A stretch of DNA of 6,195 bases from an uncultured Oscillospiraceae bacterium (GCA_900548085.1 URJF01000089.1:1-6195); one strand, 5' to 3'; numbered from the stretch's first letter, positions 1-5,942 are shown. The notes: generated by a model not told the origin, from the letters alone. Program-made: numbers and translations.

Positions 1-1
1 A

Positions 2-811
2 ACCTCCTATGATGAGAATACCGGCAGGGGACTGCTCCGCCACATATATTTGCGCAAGGCGTTCGGTACCGGCGAAATTATGGCTTGTGCTGTTATCAAC
101 GGCAGTACACTTCCCGATTATGATTATTTAGCAGAGATGCTTTCTGCTGTCAGCGGTATGAAAAGTATTTGCTATAACATAAATCGTGATTGTACCAATG
201 TTATTTTGGGCAGCGAGACTGTAACTGTGTGGGGCAGTGACAATATTACCGATGTTTTGTTAGGTAAAAAATTTGTTATTTCACCTAATTCCTTTTATCA
301 GGTTAATCATAATCAGTGCGAAAAATTATATTCTGTAGCCAAAGAGTACGCTGCCCTTACCGGAAGCGAAACGCTGATAGATCTCTATTGCGGTGCAGGT
401 ACAATCGGTCTCACTATGTCTGACGATGTCAGTCGACTTATCGGCGTTGAGGTCGTTCCGCAGGCGATAGAAAACGCCAAGATAAATGCCGAATTGAACG
501 GTGTCCGGAATGCAGAGTTTTATTGCGGCGATGCCTTTGATTTAGCAAAGAAGCTGAAATCAGAGAAAATTCAGCCTGATGTAATAGTCTTGGACCCGCC
601 CCGAAAGGGTTGCCAAAAAGAACTTTTTGATGTCATCGACAGCATGTCACCCCAACGCATAGTCTATGTATCCTGCGACAGTGCAACACTCGCCCGTGAC
701 TTAGCACTTTTAGCCGAAAAAAATTATATAACCCAAAAAATCACCCCCGTAGATATGTTCCCCCGCACCCCGCACATAGAGTGTGTAGCGAATATTGTTA
801 AAAAGTCTTGA
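2..811 (+). CDS. rlmD: 23S rRNA (uracil-C5)-methyltransferase, RlmD/TrmA family, C-terminal part
   Basis: SAM-dependent enzyme that methylates C5 of a uracil in 23S rRNA (U1939 in the RlmD type). The reading frame is open from base 2, and the residues there (YDE, then GLLRHIYLR) match the conserved core of the family. The gene therefore starts outside the window, and the TTG at 50 is not its start. About 269 residues remain. The N-terminal TRAM domain and any Fe-S cysteines are outside. Visible motifs: SFYQVN near 289-306; SAM-binding DLYCGAGTIG at 380-409; LDPPRKGC near 590-612; VSC with the catalytic-position Cys at 674-676, followed by ATLARDL; and HIE with the general-base-position Glu at 779-781. 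All key residues are present, so the protein looks intact at this end. It ends with TGA and faces the MATE gene across a terminator. Family assignment is secure. The exact target (RlmD, RlmCD or TrmA-like) is less so, because the Clostridia often carry several paralogues. Confidence 0.9.
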   Translation, partial: TSYDENTGRGLLRHIYLRKAFGTGEIMACAVINGSTLPDYDYLAEMLSAVSGMKSICYNINRDCTNVILGSETVTVWGSDNITDVLLGKKFVISPNSFYQVNHNQCEKLYSVAKEYAALTGSETLIDLYCGAGTIGLTMSDDVSRLIGVEVVPQAIENAKINAELNGVRNAEFYCGDAFDLAKKLKSEKIQPDVIVLDPPRKGCQKELFDVIDSMSPQRIVYVSCDSATLARDLALLAEKNYITQKITPVDMFPRTPHIECVANIVKKS

Positions 812-869
812 TTAAAAAATTAAATAACGATAAAGAATAATCTTTGGGGCAATTTTGAATAGAGATTTG

Positions 870-892
870 AATACAATTCAACGAGTTGTATT
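870..892 (+). other. Weak AT-rich hairpin after the methyltransferase gene
   Basis: AATACAA at 870-876 and TTGTATT at 886-892 form a perfect 7-bp stem with a 9-nt loop, followed by only two further T residues. It could help end or stabilise the 3' end of the methyltransferase transcript. It is much weaker than the hairpin just downstream and may be chance pairing in AT-rich DNA. Confidence 0.3.
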
Positions 893-901
893 TTACAAGT
901 G

Positions 902-941
902 AAAAGCTCTCTGCTGTCGTGGGACAGGGGAGAGCTTTTTT
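902..941. terminator. Bidirectional intrinsic terminator between convergent genes
   Basis: AAAAGCTCTC (902-911) pairs perfectly with GAGAGCTTTT (930-939). A second block, CTGTC (914-918) with GACAG (923-927), extends the stem to a GTGG tetraloop, leaving a 2x2 mismatch between the blocks. Rightward transcripts end in six T residues (936-941). Leftward transcripts read the same stem directly after the MATE stop codon but have only four U residues, all inside the stem. Position between two converging stop codons (811 and 944) fits a shared terminator. Confidence 0.85.
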
Positions 942-943
942 GG

Positions 944-2281
944 TTATGCTTGTTTTATTGCGGTGGATTTTTTGTAGATTATTACGGACACGGCGGCGGT
1001 TAAGAGCTCGGCTATCCAAAAGGCGTGCCATGCGCCTGTCGGTCCGATTATTTTGCACAGCAAAAATGCGGCGGGTACTATGATTATCAAGTATCTGCAC
1101 ATGGATATTGCCAGTGATTGTACGCCCTTGCCTAATCCCTCCAATGCACCGGAGGAGGTGACCGATACAGCAGATGGGATAAAGCCTATGCTGATCAGTC
1201 GCAGTGCGGTTTTGCCTACCTCTACAGTGTCGGGATTATCTGTGAACAGACCTATCAGAGATTGAGGAGTAGCCATACATATCACTGTGCCTACTGCCAT
1301 AATTCCACAGCACATATACATTACCAGCATATATATTTTGCTTACTCTTTTATATTCTCTTGCACCGTAGTTAAAGCCTATTATCGGGCGCATACCTTGG
1401 ATTATTCCGTTGGCGGTCAGGTATAAGAATGTTTGCAGTTTATAATACACACCGAGAACAAGAATATATACTTGCGAGAATGCTGCCAAAATTGCGTTGA
1501 GCAGTGTTATCAGCAGTGACGGCAGTGCAAGGTTGAGAATTGCCGGTATGCCGATTGAGTACAGCTTTTTAATTACATTTTTGTCGGGCTTTAGGTATTC
1601 TTTTTTTATCTTAACATTGATTGGCTTCAGCACGAATACTGCTATGTATATCACCAGCGTAACTGTTTGACCGATACCGGTGGCGAGAGCAGCACCTTTT
1701 ATTCCCATCTTTGGAAATGGGCCTATGCCGAATATCATCAATGGGTCAAGTATTATGTTGGTTATGCAGCCGCACATCATACTTATCATAGTGGTTTTCA
1801 TTTTGCCTACAGACTGAAAGATTTTTTCAAAGGAAAGTCCCACCATATTTATTGTCGCAAAGGCGAATACTATATTAGAATATTGTGTGCCTAAGCTGAT
1901 TATGTTGTTGCTTTTTGTGAACATTTTGAGGAATAACGGCATAAGCGGTATGCACAGGGCCGTCAATACTATTCCGTGAATAACAGACAGTGCTGTTCCT
2001 TGAGTTGCGGCATCGTTAGCCTGCTTTTTGTATCCGGCACCTAAGTGTATGGCGATTACTGCATTTATTCCTATACCGAATCCGATTGCCACTGCATTTA
2101 TGAAATTTTGTATTGGATAAACCAGGGAAAGTGCGGTCATAGCATCCTCGCTGATTTTTGCTACAAAATAACTGTCGATTATGTTGTACAGCGAGTTAAT
2201 CAGCATTGACAGCACCATAGGCAATGCCATAGACAAAAGCAAAGGCAGTACCGGCTTTGTTTTCATAAAATTATCGTTCAT
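944..2281 (-). CDS. MATE family multidrug efflux transporter
   Basis: Integral membrane antiporter of the MATE family (MepA/NorM/DinF-like), which exports cationic drugs or metabolites using a Na+ or H+ gradient. The 445-residue length and twelve hydrophobic segments in two six-helix halves are typical. The first half starts at about residues 12-40, after a short N-terminus (MNDNFMKTKP). The second starts near residue 240 with IGIPAILNLALPSLLI. The motif QGMRPIIGFNYGA in the second half is a MATE hallmark, and GIKGAALATGIGQ before helix 6 is also typical. The ATG at 2281 is chosen because GGAGG lies 6 nt upstream (2288-2292). Stop is TAA. It follows the merR gene on the same strand but has its own promoter and an attenuator-like leader. 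Substrate cannot be told from sequence. Confidence 0.93.
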   Translation of the reverse strand: MNDNFMKTKPVLPLLLSMALPMVLSMLINSLYNIIDSYFVAKISEDAMTALSLVYPIQNFINAVAIGFGIGINAVIAIHLGAGYKKQANDAATQGTALSVIHGIVLTALCIPLMPLFLKMFTKSNNIISLGTQYSNIVFAFATINMVGLSFEKIFQSVGKMKTTMISMMCGCITNIILDPLMIFGIGPFPKMGIKGAALATGIGQTVTLVIYIAVFVLKPINVKIKKEYLKPDKNVIKKLYSIGIPAILNLALPSLLITLLNAILAAFSQVYILVLGVYYKLQTFLYLTANGIIQGMRPIIGFNYGAREYKRVSKIYMLVMYMCCGIMAVGTVICMATPQSLIGLFTDNPDTVEVGKTALRLISIGFIPSAVSVTSSGALEGLGKGVQSLAISMCRYLIIIVPAAFLLCKIIGPTGAWHAFWIAELLTAAVSVIIYKKSTAIKQA

Positions 2282-2296
2282 ATGCTTCCTCCATGG

Positions 2297-2347
2297 TTAT
2301 ATAAAAAACCACACGACAAATAGAGTCGTGTGGCGAAAAGATGACAT
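2297..2347 (-). CDS. Possible 16-codon leader peptide of the MATE gene
   Basis: On the minus strand an ATG at 2345-2347 opens a frame reading MSSFRHTTLFVVWFFI and ending at TAA (2297-2299), 15 nt before the MATE ATG. It runs right through the terminator hairpin: the 5' arm begins 14 nt after the A of the ATG. This is the geometry of ribosome-controlled attenuators ahead of resistance genes, where a stalled ribosome masks the 5' arm and lets transcription continue. The weak point is the ribosome binding site: only a GGA about 11 nt upstream can be seen. The frame could therefore be fortuitous, and its translation is an inference. Confidence 0.4.
   Translation of the reverse strand: MSSFRHTTLFVVWFFI
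2303..2333 (-). terminator. Intrinsic terminator/attenuator in the MATE leader
   Basis: On the minus strand CCACACGAC (2325-2333) and GTCGTGTGG (2309-2317) form a perfect 9-bp GC-rich stem with a 7-nt loop, followed at once by six U residues (2303-2308). This is a textbook Rho-independent terminator. It works leftward only, since the other side has no T-run. It lies downstream of the MATE promoter and ends about 10 nt before the MATE Shine-Dalgarno, leaving no room for another promoter. MATE expression must therefore pass through it. It would also end readthrough from merR. Confidence 0.85.
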
Positions 2348-2389
2348 AAAATATCGTCCGGAAAAATCCACTACTGATTTTACGCTAAG

Positions 2390-2418
2390 ATAGTATCATA
2401 TCATTACTGTGTTGTCAA
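2390..2418 (-). promoter_or_regulatory. Promoter of the MATE gene
   Basis: On the minus strand a consensus -35 TTGACA (2413-2418) is followed by a 17-nt spacer and a good -10, TACTAT (2390-2395). Predicted transcription start is near 2383, giving a leader of about 100 nt. The promoter begins just after the merR stop codon. The -10 lies within GATACTATC, a short palindrome that could bind a regulator. No MerR-style 19-bp spaced dyad is seen here. Confidence 0.7.
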
Positions 2419-2425
2419 CAAAAAT

Positions 2426-2875
2426 TTATTGCACCGACTTGTGAGTACTTAGGTATGCCTTTTGGATATCCTTAGGCATATTTTTTATGTTTGGAGGATT
2501 AACATTCTTTTCGCTTCCGTCTTTTATTGCTTGTTCATAGTACCAGCATTTGAAGTTAATCATATCGAGAACATTGTTCAGTCTGTCAATTTCTGCCATT
2601 ACATTTTTGCGCTGTTCAACAAAAAGCTCGTGCCTTTGTTCGTAGGTACTGCTTCCCATTGCACACCATTCCATAAAGAGCTTGATATTCTTTATTTCAA
2701 GTCCGGATTTTTTAAGACATTCTATGAGCCTGAGTTGTTCGATTTCTCTTTCACTGAATTTGCGTATGCCCGACGCTCTCTCCATATTCGGAAACAGTCC
2801 CTCTTTGTCATAGTATCTGAGTGTGGAAACGGGAATTTCGAACATTTCGGATATTTGACCTATATTGTAGTACAT
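2426..2875 (-). CDS. MerR family transcriptional regulator
   Basis: DNA-binding regulator of 149 residues. The N-terminal winged helix-turn-helix (about residues 1-70) is typical of the family: YNIGQISEMFEIPVSTLRYYDKEGLF, then RKFSEREIEQLRLIECLKKSG. A long helix follows (about 75-115), which normally forms the dimer coiled coil, and then a short C-terminal tail. There is no large drug-binding domain of the BmrR kind, and no paired C-terminal metal-binding cysteines like those of MerR/CueR. Cys53, in the segment IECLKKSG, sits where AdhR/NmlR-type thiol or aldehyde sensors carry a conserved Cys; the alignment is from memory. Further cysteines follow (Cys71 and one in FKCWYY). GGAGG at 2883-2887, 7 nt ahead, supports the ATG at 2875. 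The neighbouring MATE gene and the divergent flavoprotein operon are both candidate targets. Confidence 0.92.
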   Translation of the reverse strand: MYYNIGQISEMFEIPVSTLRYYDKEGLFPNMERASGIRKFSEREIEQLRLIECLKKSGLEIKNIKLFMEWCAMGSSTYEQRHELFVEQRKNVMAEIDRLNNVLDMINFKCWYYEQAIKDGSEKNVNPPNIKNMPKDIQKAYLSTHKSVQ

Positions 2876-2894
2876 AATTTGTCCTCCGTTTACT

Positions 2895-2924
2895 TTGACC
2901 TAAAGTCAACTATAGTGTTATGAT
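2895..2924 (+). promoter_or_regulatory. MerR-type operator and rightward promoter
   Basis: A -35 TTGACC (2895-2900) and a -10 TATGAT (2919-2924) are separated by 18 nt. This is longer than the usual 17, a common feature of MerR-activated promoters. Between them lies an imperfect dyad, CTAAAGT-CA-ACTATAG (2900-2915), with six of seven arm positions paired. A perfect TTGAC-N5-GTCAA also overlaps it (2895-2909). The site lies just upstream of the merR gene, where the regulator's own operator is expected. It points toward the flavoprotein operon. Actual MerR binding is inferred. Confidence 0.6.
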
Positions 2925-2948
2925 ACCGAATATGCAGCATTATGTCAA
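2920..2948 (-). promoter_or_regulatory. Promoter of the merR gene
   Basis: On the minus strand a perfect -35 TTGACA (2943-2948), a 17-nt spacer and a -10 TATCAT (2920-2925) give a predicted start near 2913 and a leader of about 38 nt before the ATG. The -10 overlaps the -10 of the rightward promoter. The dyad at 2900-2915 covers the predicted transcription start, so a bound regulator would be expected to hinder merR expression (autoregulation). Confidence 0.7.
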
Positions 2949-2953
2949 ACTGT

Positions 2954-2967
2954 TTTTTGTACAAAAA
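2954..2967. repeat. 14-bp perfect palindrome with a related copy at 3023-3035
   Basis: TTTTTGTACAAAAA is a perfect palindrome between the divergent promoters. The segment GTTTTTTGTACAA (2952-2964) is repeated with one change as GTTTTTGGTACAA at 3023-3035, where it runs into the -10 TACAAT of the second rightward promoter. It may be an operator pair, or coincidence in AT-rich DNA. Confidence 0.3.
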
Positions 2968-3007
2968 CAAATTATTTGTCACTTTTTATTTATTATTGAA
3001 AATACTA

Positions 3008-3036
3008 TTGTTTTTCTCGTTAGTTTTTGGTACAAT
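3008..3036 (+). promoter_or_regulatory. Promoter of the flavoprotein operon
   Basis: TACAAT (3031-3036) matches the -10 consensus at five of six positions and is preceded by TGG, an extended -10. A partial -35 TTGTTT (3008-3013) lies 17 nt upstream. Predicted start is near 3043, giving a leader of about 85 nt. This is the promoter closest to the gene at 3128 and probably its basal promoter. The MerR-type promoter at 2895 would be a second, regulated one. Confidence 0.55.
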
Positions 3037-3063
3037 AAATCTGTACGCGTGCGTGAACTATTA

Positions 3064-3119
3064 TCTAATGAGCCAACTTCCCCTCATTTCAATAATGGAA
3101 GTATATTTCTAATGAGAGG
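3064..3119 (+). promoter_or_regulatory. Leader with a repeated 9-mer and alternative pairings around the ribosome binding site
   Basis: TCTAATGAG occurs at 3064-3072 and again at 3108-3116, the second copy overlapping the ribosome binding region GAGAGG (3114-3119). CTCATT at 3083-3088 can pair with AATGAG of either copy. The downstream pairing gains two C-G pairs past one bulge and would cover the binding site; the upstream pairing would free it. A further hairpin, ACTTC (3076-3080) with GAAGT (3098-3102), is possible. The stems are short (6-8 bp), so regulation is only a possibility. It resembles no riboswitch class I recognise. Confidence 0.3.
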
Positions 3120-3127
3120 TAAAAGAG

Positions 3128-4510
3128 ATGACTAAGACAAACTATGATGTAATTATAATCGGGGCAGGCCCCGGCGGTATTTTTTCTGCATATGAGCTTG
3201 CAGAAAAAAACAGCGACCTTAAGATAGCCGTATTTGAAGCAGGCAATCCTCTTGCTAAGAGAAAATGCCCTATTGACGGCGAAAAGATTAAGTCATGTAT
3301 TCAGTGCAAGACCTGTGCCATTATGAGCGGATTCGGCGGTGCGGGAGCATTCTCCGACGGTAAGTATAATATTACAAATGACTTCGGCGGAACTCTGTAT
3401 GAGTACATAGGCAAGAAAAAGGCTATTGAGCTGATGAAATATGTTGATGAAATCAATATGAAATACGGCGGCGAAAATTGCAAACTGTATTCTACAGCCG
3501 GCTCAAAGTTCAAAAAGCTCTGTATGCAAAACCAGCTTAATTTGCTCGAGGCATCCGTTAGACATTTGGGTACCGACATTAACTACATCGTTCTCGAAAA
3601 CATATATAACGAATTGAAGAATAAGGTGGACTTTCACTTTAATACTCATATTGACAGTGTTGACAAAATTGACGGCGGCTATCTTGTAGAAAGCAAGAAG
3701 GGTTCATTTTCCTGTAAGGAGTGTGTCGTTTCTGTAGGCCGTTCCGGAAGTAAATGGATGGAAGGTGTTTGTGACCATCTTGGCATAAAGACATTGTCCA
3801 ATCGTGTTGACATCGGCGTCAGAGTAGAGTTGCCGGCTGTTATTTTCAGCCACCTCACAGATGAGCTCTATGAGAGCAAAATTGTATATCGCACAAAGAA
3901 CTATGAGGATCAGGTTCGTACCTTCTGTATGAATCCTAAAGGCTCTGTAGTTACAGAAAATACCAACGGAATCGTTACCGTAAACGGACACAGTTATGAG
4001 GACCCTGCAAAACAGACAGAAAACACAAACTTTGCACTCCTTGTATCCAAGCATTTTTCCGAGCCGTTTAAGGATTCTAACGGCTATGGTGAGAGTATCG
4101 CCAGATTGTCAAATATGCTGGGCGGCGGTGTAATCGTACAGCGCTTCGGCGATTTGGTTTCGGGCAGAAGAAGTAATCCAAAGCGTATTGAGGAAGGCCT
4201 TGTTGAGCCTACACTCGCAGCCACACCGGGCGATTTGTCTTTGGTTTTGCCTAAGCGTATACTCGACGGAATTATTGAGATGATTTATGCTCTCGATAAA
4301 ATTGCACCGGGAACCGCAAATCCCGACACTCTTCTCTACGGCGTTGAGGTAAAATTCTATAATATGGAAGTTGAGATAGACAACAACCTTGAGACTAAGC
4401 ATAAGGGACTTTATGTTATCGGCGACGGCTCAGGTGTTACTCATTCTCTTTCTCACGCATCTGCAAGCGGTATTTATGTCGCTCGCCAAATACTAAAAAA
4501 TATGGCATAA
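3128..4510 (+). CDS. FAD-dependent oxidoreductase, COG2509-type
   Basis: Predicted cytosolic flavoprotein of 460 residues, similar to the widespread but biochemically uncharacterised COG2509 'FAD-dependent dehydrogenases'. The N-terminus is a Rossmann fold with GAGPGG (G12, G14, G17) after a hydrophobic strand. Glu37 is placed to bind the FAD ribose. Next comes a cysteine cluster: Cys47, Cys57, Cys60 and Cys63 (C-x9-C-x2-C-x2-C). The family signature SGFGGAGAFSDGK follows at 67-79. The C-terminus carries a second FAD motif, LYVIGDGSG, followed by SHASASGIYVARQI. No signal peptide or membrane segment is seen. GAGAGG at 3114-3119, 8 nt ahead, supports the ATG at 3128. Substrate and electron partner are unknown. 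It leads a run of same-strand genes; the gap to the PqqD-like gene is only 28 nt, suggesting cotranscription. Confidence 0.88.
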   Translation: MTKTNYDVIIIGAGPGGIFSAYELAEKNSDLKIAVFEAGNPLAKRKCPIDGEKIKSCIQCKTCAIMSGFGGAGAFSDGKYNITNDFGGTLYEYIGKKKAIELMKYVDEINMKYGGENCKLYSTAGSKFKKLCMQNQLNLLEASVRHLGTDINYIVLENIYNELKNKVDFHFNTHIDSVDKIDGGYLVESKKGSFSCKECVVSVGRSGSKWMEGVCDHLGIKTLSNRVDIGVRVELPAVIFSHLTDELYESKIVYRTKNYEDQVRTFCMNPKGSVVTENTNGIVTVNGHSYEDPAKQTENTNFALLVSKHFSEPFKDSNGYGESIARLSNMLGGGVIVQRFGDLVSGRRSNPKRIEEGLVEPTLAATPGDLSLVLPKRILDGIIEMIYALDKIAPGTANPDTLLYGVEVKFYNMEVEIDNNLETKHKGLYVIGDGSGVTHSLSHASASGIYVARQILKNMA

Positions 4511-4538
4511 GCCAAAAAATATATAAAAGGTGATTGTT

Positions 4539-4811
4539 ATGAAATTAAAAAAAGGTATTGTACTTGGTAATATTGACGGTCAGGATTTTGCTATCGCTAC
4601 CGGAAAACTCTCAAAGGACTTTCAAGGACTTATTAACAATAATCCTACCGCTAACTATGTTTTTAAGCTCCTCCAAAAGGAACAAACAGAGGAGAGCATA
4701 GTTGACGCTATGTTTGCAAAATATGATGCACCTAAGGAGCAGATTCAAGCAGATGTCCACGAGCTTCTTGAAAATATAAAGGCTATGGGCATTCTGGAGG
4801 ATAATGCATGA
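4539..4811 (+). CDS. PqqD-like protein (RiPP recognition element fold)
   Basis: Small protein of 90 residues resembling the PqqD family. Members fold as a winged helix and, in peptide-modifying systems, hold the leader of a precursor peptide for a partner enzyme. Family-like features: a beta-rich first third, then INNNPTANYVFKLLQKEQTEESIVDAMFAKYD (asparagine/alanine before a helix, then the acidic 'eesIv' helix), and a last helix ending KAMGILEDN. A GTG at 4530 would add three residues, but AAAGGTGA directly before the ATG at 4539 is the ribosome binding site and contains that GTG, so I chose 4539. The stop overlaps the next gene's start (ATGA), implying translational coupling. No modification enzyme of the radical SAM, lasso or cyclodehydratase type is in the window, so its peptide partner is unknown. 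Confidence 0.82.
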   Translation: MKLKKGIVLGNIDGQDFAIATGKLSKDFQGLINNNPTANYVFKLLQKEQTEESIVDAMFAKYDAPKEQIQADVHELLENIKAMGILEDNA

Positions 4812-5935
4812 TTCTCGACTGCAAAGAGTCACAATATTTCTTTGACGTTTTGAGAGCCACAATAAAAGGTGCTCCCGTTCCTGATCCGCCTGAGCTTAAT
4901 TGGCGTAGATTTTTGGATACAGTTAAGGAGCAGCAGTTTGTGTCTCTTGTTGCGGATTCTTTAGGAAATAAGCAGCTTCCGCCTGATGTCGCCTTCGAAT
5001 TGAAGCGGTATAAGAACAGTGAGTTCACCAGAATATTATCTGTTCAAAACGAATTTCAGGAAATAAAGGAAATGCTCGTCAGCAATGGTATTTGCTATAT
5101 GCCTCTTAAGGGTTCAATCATAAAAAAATTCTACCCTAAGCAGAGCTATAGACAGATGTCGGATGTGGATTTGATGGTAGATCTTGAGTACCATGATGTT
5201 ATCTGCGATTATATGCTCGGCAGAGGATATGATATGGTGTCCGATGGCGGAAATACCGATGATTTTCATAAGGAACCGTATTTTACATTTGAGTTTCACC
5301 ACGATTTGTTCAAAGATGTTTATGGCTTCTGTCCGGATTTCAGCTTCGTTTGGCAAAATGCTGAACAAAATGCCGAGGATGGCTTTGAGTATGATATGAG
5401 TCCGGAGGATATGTATCTCCATTCTGTTGCTCATATGTACAAGCACTTTATCTTGGGCGGTTTCGGTATCAAATTTATTGTGGATAACTACTTGATACTT
5501 ACAAATAATCAAGATAACTGGAACAGATCATACATAGACGAAAGACTTGAGCAGATGAAAATTGCCGATTTTGAGCAGCAGGTCGCTAAGGCATCTTTTG
5601 ACTTCTTCGACGACAATCTTTCGGTAGCTCAAGAGGAATTTTTCCAAAGAGCTTTTAGGTACGGCACATTTGTAAACGCAGAGAGTATGACTAACGTAGC
5701 CGAAATATACAACAATTATAAAAAAGAGAACGGTGGCTCGGTAGCAAAATATTTATTTATGCGAATTTTTCCGTCTGCCGAAAGAATTAAGAGTATGTAT
5801 CCCATACTTGTAAAAAAGCCGTATCTTCTTCCATGGTTTTATCTCAAAAGGCTGTTTATAAAGCTGTTTAAGAGCCCTAAAAAAATCAAGAGAGAACTGA
5901 ACTATATTATTAAATCAAAGAAAAACAAGGAATAA
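4808..5935 (+). CDS. Predicted nucleotidyltransferase (NTP_transf_5 family)
   Basis: Protein of 375 residues with the signature of the 'uncharacterised nucleotidyltransferase' family. MPLKGS (98-103) precedes YP and RQMSDVDLMVD (115-125), where Asp119 and Asp121 are the expected metal-binding pair. FEFHH near 161-165 offers the third acidic position, and a conserved-looking helix SPEDMYLHSVAHMYKHF spans 198-214. The last 60 residues are strongly basic with aromatic patches (PWFYLKRLFIKLFKSPKK), possibly for membrane or nucleic-acid contact. GGAGG at 4796-4800, 7 nt ahead, supports the ATG, which overlaps the stop of the PqqD-like gene. Relatives occur beside PqqD-like proteins and HPr-kinase-like proteins in some lasso-peptide and related clusters, where they may modify a peptide or sugar. 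Here no kinase is present and the target is unknown. Ends in tandem TAA stops. Confidence 0.83.
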   Translation: MILDCKESQYFFDVLRATIKGAPVPDPPELNWRRFLDTVKEQQFVSLVADSLGNKQLPPDVAFELKRYKNSEFTRILSVQNEFQEIKEMLVSNGICYMPLKGSIIKKFYPKQSYRQMSDVDLMVDLEYHDVICDYMLGRGYDMVSDGGNTDDFHKEPYFTFEFHHDLFKDVYGFCPDFSFVWQNAEQNAEDGFEYDMSPEDMYLHSVAHMYKHFILGGFGIKFIVDNYLILTNNQDNWNRSYIDERLEQMKIADFEQQVAKASFDFFDDNLSVAQEEFFQRAFRYGTFVNAESMTNVAEIYNNYKKENGGSVAKYLFMRIFPSAERIKSMYPILVKKPYLLPWFYLKRLFIKLFKSPKKIKRELNYIIKSKKNKE

Positions 5936-5942
5936 TAACTTA

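Noticed and set aside
50..52. TTG as the start of the methyltransferase
   Set aside because: The frame is open to the window edge, and the residues before the TTG match the conserved family core, so the true start lies upstream.
798..1100. A 100-codon minus-strand frame across the end of the MATE gene and the terminator
   Set aside because: It overlaps the MATE coding region in another frame and runs through the terminator, with no family features.
2288..2418. A known riboswitch class in the MATE leader
   Set aside because: The leader is only about 100 nt, and apart from the terminator I find no conserved riboswitch core or strong antiterminator pairing.
2462..2923. A 153-codon plus-strand frame opposite merR
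   Set aside because: It is the antisense shadow of the MerR gene, whose helix-turn-helix is clear, and it has no recognisable domain.
2920..3135. A 71-codon frame on the plus strand between merR and the flavoprotein gene
   Set aside because: No ribosome binding site at either early ATG, it lies across promoter elements, and it overlaps the well-supported start at 3128. Its AT-rich composition looks intergenic.
4530..4532. GTG as the start of the PqqD-like gene
   Set aside because: This GTG is part of the AAAGGTGA ribosome binding site for the ATG at 4539.
3301..5512. Several minus-strand frames (3301-3579, 3704-4054, 4109-4402, 4611-4862, 5114-5512)
   Set aside because: All are antisense to clear plus-strand genes, lack ribosome binding sites, and show no domain features.
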